From NCBI GenBank assembly GCA_002086835.1, contig MVIG01000004.1:62001-126000 (forward strand): DNA of 64,000 bases, written 5' to 3'. Position 1 is the stretch's first letter; the number at the start of each line of letters is the position of its first letter. This DNA comes from Mycolicibacterium porcinum (GTDB lineage: Bacteria > Actinomycetota > Actinomycetes > Mycobacteriales > Mycobacteriaceae). Below, in pieces: positions 1 through 8,191 of the stretch. The notes beneath the pieces were generated by a model that was not told where the DNA came from, made no database searches, and was given only the letters and a program-made list of their open reading frames with translations. A program made the position numbers and the translations under genes.

Positions 1-726
1 CGGTGAGCGGGGCTGGGTCAACAAGTGCTCGATCCCATGCTCGCGGCAGATCGCATCGAAGAGCACCTCCACCGGCGGATGGTGGAGCCGCCAGGTGAAC
101 ACCTTGCCGTTATCGGTCAACATCTGCTCCGGAGCGCAGAATGTCGCCAACGCCTCACGCAGCCAGTCGCACACCGCGCGGGTGCGCTCCCGGGCCATCA
201 ACCGGGCACAGACATACATCCGGGAGTAATCGTCGATCCCAGTCAACGCCTTGGCGCTGGACCCATCGGCCAGCGGGAACCCGCCCACCGCATCCATTTG
301 CCACAGCTCCATCGGCGCGCCACGCTCCCAGCGTTTCCACTTGCGCGCGCGCCGATCCCCCAGGCTCGGAGCAATCAACCCAGGCCCGCAACAACGCCCG
401 ATACACCGCCGAGGCCGACGGCAACGGCGCCACGTTGCGCTTGGCCAGTTCAAACACCAACCGCCGCGGCCCCCAGTACGGGCGCGAGCGCCGCAGCTCC
501 AGCACCGTCGCTTCCACCTGGGCCGGCATCTGATGCGGACACGAAGCCGGCCGATGCGACCGATCCGTCAACCCGTCCAGGCCCTCAGTCTCATAGCGGG
601 CCAACCGGCATGCAGCGGCTGCCGCGACACGCCGACCTTGCTGGCCACCTGCGTTATCGACAAGCCGTAACTGATCACCGCCAGCACGGCCTAATACCTC
701 TACTCGACCACGCTCAACTCCCTCAT
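1..726 (-). pseudogene. IS481-family transposase, decayed, 3' end outside window
   Basis: Reading the minus strand from an ATG at 724-726 gives an IS481/IS3-type transposase: an N-terminal helix-turn-helix (VASKVGVSRQPLHA), then RSRPYWGPRRLVFEL, then the DDE integrase core with the first Asp in WQMDAVGG (codon 292-294) and the second in TDNG (106-117). It cannot be translated: two in-frame TAG codons at 700-702 and 691-693 stand where relatives usually have Gln, a one-base loss near 605 breaks LHAWLARYE, and a one-base gain near 383 shifts the frame just before ARKWKRWERG. The catalytic Glu and C-terminus lie beyond the window edge. Family assignment rests on these motifs from memory. It is a dead remnant unless the lesions are sequencing errors. 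Confidence 0.85.
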
Positions 727-734
727 CCAGGGAG

Positions 735-826
735 TGTCAAATATCAACTGAAGTAGGTGTAAGGCATCAGCCGAAACACTGTCACCCATCAACCGGAGAC
801 AGAGCGTCAAGCATCACCCGAGGTAA
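735..826 (+). repeat. Four iterated ~18-bp motifs at the IS end
   Basis: Four copies fit the consensus tGTCAnnCATCAnCCGAa and start at 735, 758, 780 and 805, so the spacings are 23, 22 and 25 bp, about two helical turns each. All lie in the same orientation between the transposase start and tRNA-Met. I infer that they are transposase-binding repeats of the element end; they are not near a replication gene, so an origin is unlikely. Confidence 0.7.
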
Positions 827-842
827 ATACATACCGTTGAAG

Positions 843-916
843 TAGGGCGGGCGGGGCTCGAACCCGCGACCAAGGGATTATGAGTCCCCGGCTCTAACCA
901 ACTGAGCTACCGCCCC
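843..916 (-). tRNA. tRNA-Met (anticodon CAU)
   Basis: The minus strand folds as a standard cloverleaf: acceptor GGGGCGG pairs with CCGCCCT (one G-U), D arm GCTC/GAGC with AGTTGGTTA loop, anticodon stem GGGGA/TCCCT around loop CTCATAA, and T arm GCGGG-TTCGAGC-CCCGC. The discriminator base is A at 843. Anticodon CAU could also be the lysidine-modified isoleucine tRNA; sequence alone favours elongator Met but does not exclude that. CCA is not encoded. Confidence 0.92.
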
Positions 917-1012
917 CAGACGCGCGTCTGCGCGGCAATATGGTCGCATATGGCGCGGGCCGGGACGTCAATCAGGGGCCGCAGCCAGGCCTGACGCGGT
1001 TACGCTCACCGC

Positions 1013-1393
1013 ATGATCCGCTTTCTGCTGCGCATCGCGATCTTCCTGGGCTCCGCGGCCCTCGGCCTGCTGGTCGCCGCGTGGCTGGTCCCGGGCGTCT
1101 CGGTGTCGGCGTGGGGCTTCGTCGCCACGGTGGTGATCTTCGCCGTCGCACAGGCCATCCTGTCGCCGTTCTTCCTCAAAATGGCCAGCCGTTACGCGTC
1201 GGCCTTCCTGGGCGGAATCGGGCTGATCTCCACCCTGGTCGCACTGATCCTGGCCTCGGTGCTCACCCGCGGCCTCAGCATCAGCGGCATCGGGTCTTGG
1301 ATCGCGGCCACCGTGGTGGTCTGGCTGGTCACGGCCGTGGCCACGGTGGTGTTGCCGGCACTGTTCCTCAAGCAGAAGGCCGCCTCGAAGTAG
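1013..1393 (+). CDS. Small four-helix membrane protein, phage holin family 4 type
   Basis: This 126-residue protein is almost entirely hydrophobic, with four predicted membrane segments at about residues 5-25, 30-50, 63-85 and 93-118 separated by short loops; the C-terminus is basic (KQKAASK). This architecture matches the 'mycobacterial phage-holin superfamily 4' annotation, in which most chromosomal members have no shown lytic role. It starts at ATG 1013 with no clear Shine-Dalgarno sequence and lies 17 bp upstream of the aldolase gene, so the two may be co-transcribed. I make no functional claim beyond an inner-membrane protein. Confidence 0.75.
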   Translation: MIRFLLRIAIFLGSAALGLLVAAWLVPGVSVSAWGFVATVVIFAVAQAILSPFFLKMASRYASAFLGGIGLISTLVALILASVLTRGLSISGIGSWIAATVVVWLVTAVATVVLPALFLKQKAASK

Positions 1394-1410
1394 CGCTCGC
1401 CGGTGGGATC

Positions 1411-2442
1411 ATGGCGGACGTGCCTTCTCACGCGTTCGCCTCTGACAACGCCGCGCCCGCCCACCCGAAGGTGATCGATGCGATCGTCGCGGCCAACGAC
1501 GGCGCGGTCGCGTCATACGGCAACGACGACGCCACGCAGCGCGCGGCCGAGGCCGTCAGGACCGTGTTCGACTCCCCCGATGCCGAGGTGCTGTTCGCGC
1601 TCACCGGCACGGCCGCCAACATCATCGCGCTGGCCGCCGCGGTGCGGCCGTGGCAGGAGATCCTGTGCAGTGATATCGCGCATTCACTGGTCGACGAGGC
1701 CGGCGGACCAGTCCGGCTCTCCAGCGCTCCGGTCACACCGCTGCCCAGCGACAACGGTCTGATCGATCCGGCCCTGCTCGACGCCGCGGTGGCCCGCCGC
1801 GGGCCGGTACACCACTCGCAGCCGCGCATCGTGAGCATCACCCAGTCCACCGAGAACGGCCGCGTGTGGACCCCACAAGCCATCAAGGACTTCATCGGCC
1901 ACGCCCACGATCTCGACCTCCTCGTCCACGTCGATGGCTCTCGCATCGCCAATGCGATTGCCGCACTGGACATCTCTGCCCCGGATGCCATCGCTGACGC
2001 GGACATCGTCACCGTCGGCGGCACCAAGAACGGAATGCTGATGGGTGATGCGATCCTGGTGCGCCGCCCCGAGTTGTTCGACGGAATTCACTTCGTGCAG
2101 AAGCAGATCGGCCAGCTGGCCAGCAAGCAGCGGTTCGTCGCCGCACAGTTCGAGGCGATCCTGGGCGACGGACTGTGGCTGCAGACGGCCGCCCACGCCA
2201 ACCGGATGGCCACCCGGCTCAGCGCAGGCCTGCAGGCGCTCGGCCTGCCGATGGCCGCGCCCACAGAAGCCAACGAGATCTTCGTCGACCTCGATCCCGC
2301 TGCCTACGCGGCCGTCTCGGCCGAGTACTCCGTCCACCGCCCTGATCCACTGCTGCCCACCGTTCGGTTCGTCTGCTCGTGGGCCACCACCGAGGCCGAA
2401 GTCGACGGCGTTCTGGCATTGCTTGCGCCGTTTGCGACATGA
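1411..2442 (+). CDS. ltaE: Low-specificity L-threonine aldolase family (PLP)
   Basis: This 343-residue PLP-dependent fold-type I enzyme is expected to split L-threonine or allo-threonine into glycine and acetaldehyde in the cytoplasm. The N-terminal FASDNAAPAHPKVIDAI resembles the family start, HVDGSR (Asp175) should contact the PLP ring nitrogen, and TVGGTKNG carries the likely Schiff-base Lys206. Length fits the family. An open frame continues upstream, but it would read through the holin-like gene in another frame, so ATG 1411 is chosen; its ribosome site is weak. Some mycobacterial members are annotated as beta-eliminating lyases, so the exact substrate is uncertain. Confidence 0.85.
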   Translation: MADVPSHAFASDNAAPAHPKVIDAIVAANDGAVASYGNDDATQRAAEAVRTVFDSPDAEVLFALTGTAANIIALAAAVRPWQEILCSDIAHSLVDEAGGPVRLSSAPVTPLPSDNGLIDPALLDAAVARRGPVHHSQPRIVSITQSTENGRVWTPQAIKDFIGHAHDLDLLVHVDGSRIANAIAALDISAPDAIADADIVTVGGTKNGMLMGDAILVRRPELFDGIHFVQKQIGQLASKQRFVAAQFEAILGDGLWLQTAAHANRMATRLSAGLQALGLPMAAPTEANEIFVDLDPAAYAAVSAEYSVHRPDPLLPTVRFVCSWATTEAEVDGVLALLAPFAT

Positions 2443-2519
2443 GGGTTGCAATTCGGCGCTCAGACAGCCCTGAGGTCGAAAACGGCGTAACCGAACCCGG
2501 CGCGCGGGACGATGAGGGC

Positions 2520-3719
2520 ATGAAGGCGTCGCACCTCGCCGTCGCGTCGGCACTGGCCGTCGTGGCCTGTTCAGCGCCGGCTCCACCTGCGCTCAAGACC
2601 ATCGACGCCGCACACTTTCACGCGATCGTGCAGAACGCGGCCACCGCACTGCGGGTGCCGGGAGCACTCGTGAAGCTCCAGACGCCGCAGGGGACCTTCA
2701 CCGCCGAGGTCGGGACCACCGAATTGGGGACGACGACAACTCCGCGACCCGACACCCACTTCCGGATCGCGTCCAACACCAAGACCATGACGGCCGCGCT
2801 GATCCTGCTGCTGGCCCAGGACGGCAAGCTCACGTTGGACAATCCGATCTCGGATTACGTGCTCGACGTACCCAACGGCAACGCCATCACTCTGGCCGAC
2901 CTGTTGACGATGCGCAGCGGGCTGTACTGCTACACGTTCGATCCCGTGCTCTCGGCCCAGCTCGACGCCGACCCGGCCAAGGCCTGGTCCCCGGCCCAGG
3001 TGCTGGCCATCGCGTTCACCCATCCACCGAACGCGCTGCCCGGCACCGCCTACGACTACTGCAACACCAACTATGCGCTGCTGGGCCTGGTCGCGGAGAA
3101 GGCCGGCGCCAGCCCGCTGGCCGAACAGTTCGACCGGCGCTTGTTCAGTCCGCTCGGCATGCACGACACCGCGTTGCCCGCAGCCGGCGATACGTCGCTG
3201 CCGGATCCTTACTCTCACGGCTATATGTACGGAAAGACGTTGTACGCGTTGGTCGATGAGCCCTATCCGGCTGATCTGGTGGCCGCGGCACAGGCCGGCT
3301 CGCTGCAACCGATCGATTACACCCAGCAGAACCCGTCGTACGCCGCGGCGGCCGGCGGTGTCATTTCCACCGCCGACGACCTGGCGATCTGGATCCGGGC
3401 ACTCGTCACCGGCAGTGTGTTCGACGATCAGTTCGCCCAACGATGGCGCGAAAGCCTGCGCCCCGAAGACCCGAACCACCCCGACGGCAAGCAGTACGGC
3501 TACGGCATCAGCTATCAGCGGTTCGGTCCCCATGCGGCGATGTACTACCACGGCGGCGAGATGCCGGGGTTCAACTCGTTCATCGGATACGACCCGGATA
3601 ACGCTGTGACGCTGGTGATCTGGACCAACCTGACGCTGTCTCCGGAAGGCAAGACGACGGCCAACGCGCTGCTGCCCACAGTGCTCGACCAGATCTACAC
3701 CGGGCTGAACCTGGGCTAG
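2520..3719 (+). CDS. Class C beta-lactamase/penicillin-binding-fold lipoprotein
   Basis: This 399-residue protein is a serine hydrolase of the beta-lactamase class C / DD-peptidase family. The N-terminus ends in VVAC with Cys17 as a lipidation site, so it is probably an exported lipoprotein. Active-site motifs are Ser85-Asn-Thr-Lys88, Tyr180-Cys-Asn182 and His344-Gly-Gly346, the usual SxxK, YxN and HxG triad of the fold. Such mycobacterial proteins are often esterases or D-amino peptidases rather than true beta-lactamases. ATG 2520 is chosen because it starts the signal peptide. Its stop overlaps the convergent gene's stop in the sequence CTAG. Confidence 0.85.
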   Translation: MKASHLAVASALAVVACSAPAPPALKTIDAAHFHAIVQNAATALRVPGALVKLQTPQGTFTAEVGTTELGTTTTPRPDTHFRIASNTKTMTAALILLLAQDGKLTLDNPISDYVLDVPNGNAITLADLLTMRSGLYCYTFDPVLSAQLDADPAKAWSPAQVLAIAFTHPPNALPGTAYDYCNTNYALLGLVAEKAGASPLAEQFDRRLFSPLGMHDTALPAAGDTSLPDPYSHGYMYGKTLYALVDEPYPADLVAAAQAGSLQPIDYTQQNPSYAAAAGGVISTADDLAIWIRALVTGSVFDDQFAQRWRESLRPEDPNHPDGKQYGYGISYQRFGPHAAMYYHGGEMPGFNSFIGYDPDNAVTLVIWTNLTLSPEGKTTANALLPTVLDQIYTGLNLG

Positions 3720-4543
3720 CTGTAGATCGGCTGGCCGTCGGCGCCCAGCCGGTATTCCTCGGTGCCCTCGTCGACGCGCGCGGCATCCGCTCCCAGTGCG
3801 ACAGCCACCTTGTTGCACGCGTTGCGCATCACGTCGAGGGTCAACTCGACCGCCTCGTCCTGCGAAAAGTGTTGACGGAGTTCGTCGCCGGACACCTGAG
3901 CGGGGGTCCAGATCAGCGTGTCGACGTAGCGCAGGGCGGCCTTGTGCCGATCCGGCAGATCAGAGTTCTCGAAGTCGTCGATGGCGTCGTAGTCGGACTC
4001 GCGGGCGCCGGCCTCCAGTGCCGCGGACTCCCGCAGTGACTTGCACAGCCGGCAGTTGTGCTGGCGAGCCCCGCGCAACCGGACAATCTCGGAGGTCACC
4101 GGATCCAATGCGCGCATCCGACCGACAGCCGGCACGAAGGTGTCCAGCACATAGTCCGCGGGATTGGTGTCGTGGTCCCAGTCGACGGGGCCGGCCGGCC
4201 ATTCCACTCCGAGGGCAGTGAGCCCGGCTCGCATCCGCGGCACGAAGTCGGCGATGTAGATCATGGTCGTCACAGTGAAGACGTCGGGCCCGAGCAGGTC
4301 GGAGAACGCGGCCCGCTGCTCGGTGTTGATGCCGGTGACGTCGATGCTGAACTGTTCGGCGAACTCGGTCACCATCGGGTCGACGGCCCCGCCGCGGGTC
4401 TCGGCGGGCAGGGGCGGCAACCCCAGCGTCGAGGCACACACTTCCCGCACCGCGGCATTGATATCGGCCAGCCGCGGTGGTGATACCGCGACCAGGCCCG
4501 TCAACTCTTTGAGCACATCGGCAGACACACCGGCAGTATCCAT
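3716..4543 (-). CDS. AhpD-like carboxymuconolactone decarboxylase family protein
   Basis: This protein of about 275 residues has the alkylhydroperoxidase D-like fold. The core RLRGARQHNCRLCKS carries the Cys164-x-x-Cys167 redox pair typical of AhpD-type members, suggesting a peroxidase or disulfide-relay role in the cytoplasm. It follows the Lrp-type regulator gene by about 22 bp on the same strand and may be in one transcript with it. ATG at 4541-4543 is chosen; GTG at 4556-4558 in the same frame is an alternative, and neither has a strong ribosome site. The physiological substrate is unknown. Confidence 0.75.
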   Translation of the reverse strand: MDTAGVSADVLKELTGLVAVSPPRLADINAAVREVCASTLGLPPLPAETRGGAVDPMVTEFAEQFSIDVTGINTEQRAAFSDLLGPDVFTVTTMIYIADFVPRMRAGLTALGVEWPAGPVDWDHDTNPADYVLDTFVPAVGRMRALDPVTSEIVRLRGARQHNCRLCKSLRESAALEAGARESDYDAIDDFENSDLPDRHKAALRYVDTLIWTPAQVSGDELRQHFSQDEAVELTLDVMRNACNKVAVALGADAARVDEGTEEYRLGADGQPIYS

Positions 4544-4565
4544 CAACCCGGGCGGCACCGTGTGA

Positions 4566-5471
4566 TTACCCGGACCCTGATTCCAACACCTCCAGACCGG
4601 AGGCGTAACTCTCCTTGACCACATCCAGATGAATCCAGCTTTCGACGACGCCGACCCCGGGCAGCGCCCGCACCGCGTCGAGAATCTCGACCAACTGCGC
4701 GGCCGAGAACGCCCGCACCGTGGCCAGCAGATCGAACCGGCCCAGCGTGCGCGCCACGAAGATGACAGACCGCATTCCCACCAGGGCCGACACCACTTCG
4801 TCGCCTGCTCCGGTCAGCCGGATGCCGAGGCCGAGCGCACTCTGCCGGTCCTGCCCGGAATGCCGGACCACGGCACCGATGCGCACCACCTGCGACTCGA
4901 CCAGGCGCACCACGCGCCGCCGCGCTCCCGCGGGTGAAAGTCCCACCGTTTCGGCGAGATCCACGTAGGAGGCCCGTCCGTCATCTTGGAGCGCACGCAG
5001 CAGAGCCAGATCCAGATCATCGATCTCGACGCTGACGTCACCGACCGGGCCGACGACATCGCGCAGAACCTCGACATAGGTGAGCGTGTCGACACCGACG
5101 ACGCCGGCCAGCGCGCGCAATTCGCCGACCACGCCGTCGATGTCGCGGATCGACCCGACCCGCACCTCGGCGATCAACCCGTACGCACCGCTCGTCAGCG
5201 ACAGGAAGGCCACGTCGACACGTTGCGCCAGCGCTGTGGCGATCGGCGCCACCGGCCCGTCGACCATCACGCTCACGTGCGCCAGCGCGCCCCGGCCTAG
5301 CACCGCGGGATGTACGACGCCGCGGATCACCACTTGCCCACCGTCGATCAGGCGCTGCGTGCGCGCTGCCGCCGCCGATCGTGACAGCCCTACGTGCTGC
5401 GCGATATCGCGGTGCGTCAGCCGCCCGTCGCCCTCGAGGAGGCTGATGATCGCCTCGTCCACCTCATCCAA
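4566..5471 (-). CDS. Two-domain Lrp/AsnC-family transcription regulator
   Basis: This protein of about 301 residues contains two consecutive Lrp/AsnC units, each a winged helix plus an effector-binding RAM-type domain. The first helix-turn-helix is DIAQHVGLSRSAAAARTQRL, the second YVDLAETVGLSPAGARRRV. It is divergent from the NCS1 permease operon, so it most likely controls uptake and breakdown of the compound that operon handles. TTG 5471 is chosen because AGGCGG sits six bases before it; GTG 5510 would add 13 residues encoded by an unusually A/T-rich stretch that looks like operator DNA instead. Confidence 0.8.
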   Translation of the reverse strand: MDEVDEAIISLLEGDGRLTHRDIAQHVGLSRSAAAARTQRLIDGGQVVIRGVVHPAVLGRGALAHVSVMVDGPVAPIATALAQRVDVAFLSLTSGAYGLIAEVRVGSIRDIDGVVGELRALAGVVGVDTLTYVEVLRDVVGPVGDVSVEIDDLDLALLRALQDDGRASYVDLAETVGLSPAGARRRVVRLVESQVVRIGAVVRHSGQDRQSALGLGIRLTGAGDEVVSALVGMRSVIFVARTLGRFDLLATVRAFSAAQLVEILDAVRALPGVGVVESWIHLDVVKESYASGLEVLESGSG

Positions 5472-5483
5472 CGGGCACCGCCT

Positions 5484-5505
5484 GAAAATTGGCCGAAAAA
5501 TTTTC
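5484..5505. promoter_or_regulatory. A/T-rich inverted repeat, candidate Lrp-type operator
   Basis: In otherwise GC-rich DNA, the divergent region holds GAAAATT (5484-5490) facing AAATTTTC (5498-5505), with an overlapping near-palindrome GAAAAATTTTC at 5495-5505. A/T-rich imperfect palindromes of this kind are usual Lrp/AsnC targets, and the site lies just upstream of the regulator's TTG start. No binding evidence is available. Confidence 0.4.
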
Positions 5506-5687
5506 CACACAATTCTACCGGCAGAAAAATCTGAGACACCGGGAAACTTCGCGCCTTCTGATCTAAATGACGCGAGTAGCCGACATATCGATAGTCTTGA
5601 CCCGCCTACAGCGATCGATTCGATTGCATGTCCTGAACTGCGGGTTTACCGTAACGCACATCACATTCACCTCGGGCAAGGATCGTC

Positions 5688-7247
5688 ATGGCAACGGAAT
5701 CATCCGCGATCACCGCAGCGCCCAGGGCCACCGAAGTGGAGACGCACGGCGTCGAACCCATCCCTGACGCGGAGCGCACGGCCGGTCCGCTGGACCTGTT
5801 CCGGTTGATCTTCGGCGGGGCCAACACCATCGCCACCGTCGTGCTGGGCACCTTCCCGATCATCTTCGGGTTGTCATTTCGAGACGCCCTGCTGGCCACC
5901 CTGTCCGGACTGATCCTCGGGGCGCTGATCCTGGCGCCGATGTCGCTGTTCGGCCCGCGCAACGGGACCAACAACGCGGTGTCCTCGTCAGCACACCTCG
6001 GCGTCCACGGTCGTGTCGTCGGTTCGTTCCTGTCGCTGCTGACCGCCGTCGCGTTCTTCTCGATCTCGGTGTGGACATCGGGCGATGTCCTGGTGGGTGG
6101 TGCCAACCGCGCCATCGGGCTGCCGCAGAACGACGCCATGGTCGCGGTCGCCTACGCCGTGTTCGCCCTGCTGGTGCTCGTGGTGTGCATCTACGGGTTC
6201 CGATTCATGTTGTTGGTCAACAAGATCGCCGTCGTCGCCGCGACGCTGCTCTTCCTGGCCGGCATCGGCGCATTCGGCGGCATGTTCGACGCGAGCTACC
6301 CGGGCACGCTCCCGATGGGCGACCCCATGTACTGGCCCTCGTTCGTCGGTGCCGCGCTGATCGTGATGTCCAATCCCGTGTCGTTCGGCGCGTTCCTGGG
6401 TGACTGGGCGCGCTACATCCCGCGCGGCACCCCGGCCTGGAAGACCATGCTGGCCACCGTCGCAGCGCAATTGTCGACGCTCGTGCCGTTCCTGTTCGGT
6501 CTGGTCACCGCCAGCGTGATCGCCACCCACGCCCCGGACCGCTTCGCCGACGGCGACTACGTCGGTGGTCTGCTGACCGTATCGCCGGGGTGGTACTTCA
6601 TGCCGGTCTGCCTCATCGCGCTGATCGGCGGCATGTCGACCGGTACCACCGCGCTGTACGGCACCGGCCTGGACTTCTCCAGCGTGTTCCCCCGCTTCAG
6701 CCGGGTACAGGCCACCATCTTCATCGGCTCCATCGCAATCGTGTTCATCTTCATCGGCCGGTTCGCTTTCAATGTGGTGCAGAGCATTTCGACGTTCGCC
6801 GTCCTCATCGTCACCTGCACCGCGCCGTGGATGGTCGTGATGATGATCGGCTGGTTCACCCGCCGCGGCTGGTACGACTCCGACGCGCTGCAGGTGTTCA
6901 ACCGGCGACAGCGTGGCGGCCGGTACTGGTTCACCCACGGCTGGAACTGGCGTGGCCTGGGAGCCTGGCTGGTATCGGCAGCCCTGTCGATCTGTTTCGT
7001 CAACCTGCCCGATCAATTCGTCGGCCCGCTGGGCAATCTCGCGGGCGGCATCGACCTGTCCATCCCGGTCGGTCTGGGCCTGGCAGCCGTCCTGTATCCG
7101 GCGCTGCTGTGGGCATTCCCCGAACCCCGCGACGCGTTCGGTCCCGACGGCCCCCGCGCCGTCCCCGCCGGGCCTGCCGCAAACATCCCGATCGTCAGTG
7201 ACGACAGCCCTGAAATCACCCCAACCGCAGAGGAAGTGACAGCATGA
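5688..7247 (+). CDS. NCS1-family permease (purine/cytosine/allantoin type)
   Basis: This 519-residue integral membrane protein has about twelve transmembrane segments from residue 40 to 485 and belongs to the nucleobase-cation-symport-1 family: [20 protein letters not shown] and the [13 protein letters not shown] loop are typical. It should import a nitrogenous solute by proton or sodium symport. ATG 5688 is preceded by AAGGAT at a good distance. Its stop overlaps the start of the ureohydrolase gene (ATGA), so they are translationally coupled, which suggests that the solute or a derivative is the ureohydrolase substrate. Nucleobase, hydantoin and guanidino compounds are all possible cargo. 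Confidence 0.85.
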   Translation: MATESSAITAAPRATEVETHGVEPIPDAERTAGPLDLFRLIFGGANTIATVVLGTFPIIFGLSFRDALLATLSGLILGALILAPMSLFGPRNGTNNAVSSSAHLGVHGRVVGSFLSLLTAVAFFSISVWTSGDVLVGGANRAIGLPQNDAMVAVAYAVFALLVLVVCIYGFRFMLLVNKIAVVAATLLFLAGIGAFGGMFDASYPGTLPMGDPMYWPSFVGAALIVMSNPVSFGAFLGDWARYIPRGTPAWKTMLATVAAQLSTLVPFLFGLVTASVIATHAPDRFADGDYVGGLLTVSPGWYFMPVCLIALIGGMSTGTTALYGTGLDFSSVFPRFSRVQATIFIGSIAIVFIFIGRFAFNVVQSISTFAVLIVTCTAPWMVVMMIGWFTRRGWYDSDALQVFNRRQRGGRYWFTHGWNWRGLGAWLVSAALSICFVNLPDQFVGPLGNLAGGIDLSIPVGLGLAAVLYPALLWAFPEPRDAFGPDGPRAVPAGPAANIPIVSDDSPEITPTAEEVTA

Positions 7248-8191
7248 CCGCCCCGATCGGCCCCGTCGACGCATCGAAGATCCCGCGCTTCGCCGGCCCG
7301 GCCACCTTCGCCCGTCTGCCCCGGCTCGACCAGGTGACCAAAGCTGACGTCGTCGTGGCCGGGGTGCCCTTCGATTCCGGCGTGTCCTACCGGCCCGGCG
7401 CTCGGTTCGGCCCGACCCACGTCCGCGAGTCCTCGCGGTTGCTGCGTCCGTACAACCCCGCCATGGACGTGTCCCCCTTCGAGCTCATCCAGGTCGCCGA
7501 TGCCGGTGATATCGCGGTGAACCCCTTCAACATTCACGAGGCCATCGAGACCATCGAAGGCGCGGCGCGTGAACTGACCGCCGACAGCACCAAGCTGGTG
7601 ACCATCGGTGGCGACCACACCATCGCGCTGCCCCTGCTGCGCGCCGCTGCCGCCAAGCACGGCCCGGTGGCGCTGGTGCACTTCGACGCCCACCTGGACA
7701 CCTGGGACACCTACTTCGGTGCCGAGTACACCCACGGCACGCCGTTCCGCCGCGCGGTGGAAGAGGGCATCGTCGACACCGAAGCGCTGTCGCACGTCGG
7801 CACCCGCGGGCCGTTGTACGGCAAGAAGGATCTTGAGGACGACCGCCGCTTCGGGTTCGGCATCGTCACCTCGTCGGACGTGTATTACCAAGGCGTGCGC
7901 GAGGTCGTCGACAAGCTTCGACAGCGCCTCGGCAACCGCCCGGTCTATGTGTCGATCGACATCGACGTGCTCGACCCGGCGCATGCCCCCGGCACCGGCA
8001 CCCCCGAGGCCGGCGGGATGACCAGCCGCGAGCTGCTGGAGATCCTGCGCGGTTTCCGCGGGCTGAACCTGGTGGGCGCCGACGTCGTCGAGGTGGCCCC
8101 GGCCTACGACCACGCCGAGATCACCGGTGTGGCCGCCTCGCACGTCGCGTACGACCTGGTGTCCCTACTGGCCTTGGGTCCTGATGCGTAA
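7244..8191 (+). CDS. Ureohydrolase: agmatinase/guanidinobutyrase family
   Basis: This 315-residue enzyme of the arginase superfamily hydrolyses a guanidino group to urea and an amine. Manganese-binding motifs are all present: GGDHT (122-126), DAHLD (148-152) and [16 protein letters not shown] (from 237). Without structures, agmatinase, guanidinobutyrase and guanidinopropionase cannot be told apart by eye. The neighbouring ThDP enzyme resembles 2-ketoarginine decarboxylase-type proteins, which would favour 4-guanidinobutyrate as substrate, giving GABA and urea. It overlaps the permease by 4 bp and the ThDP gene by 8 bp. Confidence 0.85.
   Translation: MTAPIGPVDASKIPRFAGPATFARLPRLDQVTKADVVVAGVPFDSGVSYRPGARFGPTHVRESSRLLRPYNPAMDVSPFELIQVADAGDIAVNPFNIHEAIETIEGAARELTADSTKLVTIGGDHTIALPLLRAAAAKHGPVALVHFDAHLDTWDTYFGAEYTHGTPFRRAVEEGIVDTEALSHVGTRGPLYGKKDLEDDRRFGFGIVTSSDVYYQGVREVVDKLRQRLGNRPVYVSIDIDVLDPAHAPGTGTPEAGGMTSRELLEILRGFRGLNLVGADVVEVAPAYDHAEITGVAASHVAYDLVSLLALGPDA

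Larger units (their letters stand above)
1..829 (-). mobile_element. Remnant of an IS481-like insertion sequence (one end)
   Basis: The element comprises the decayed transposase and the roughly 100 bp between its start codon and the tRNA gene. That flank carries four copies of one motif, consistent with a transposase-binding terminal region. The exact boundary and any target duplication cannot be set because the other end is outside the window. Confidence 0.6.

Noticed and set aside
25-756. A 243-codon open frame on the plus strand opposite the transposase
   Set aside because: It is Pro/Arg/His-rich with no domain, and the minus strand carries clear DDE transposase motifs; high-GC DNA commonly leaves antisense frames open.
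735-826. The four motif copies as a CRISPR array or replication origin iterons
   Set aside because: Repeats are short and degenerate, spacers are under 10 bp, and no cas or rep gene is nearby; the position at the transposase end explains them better.
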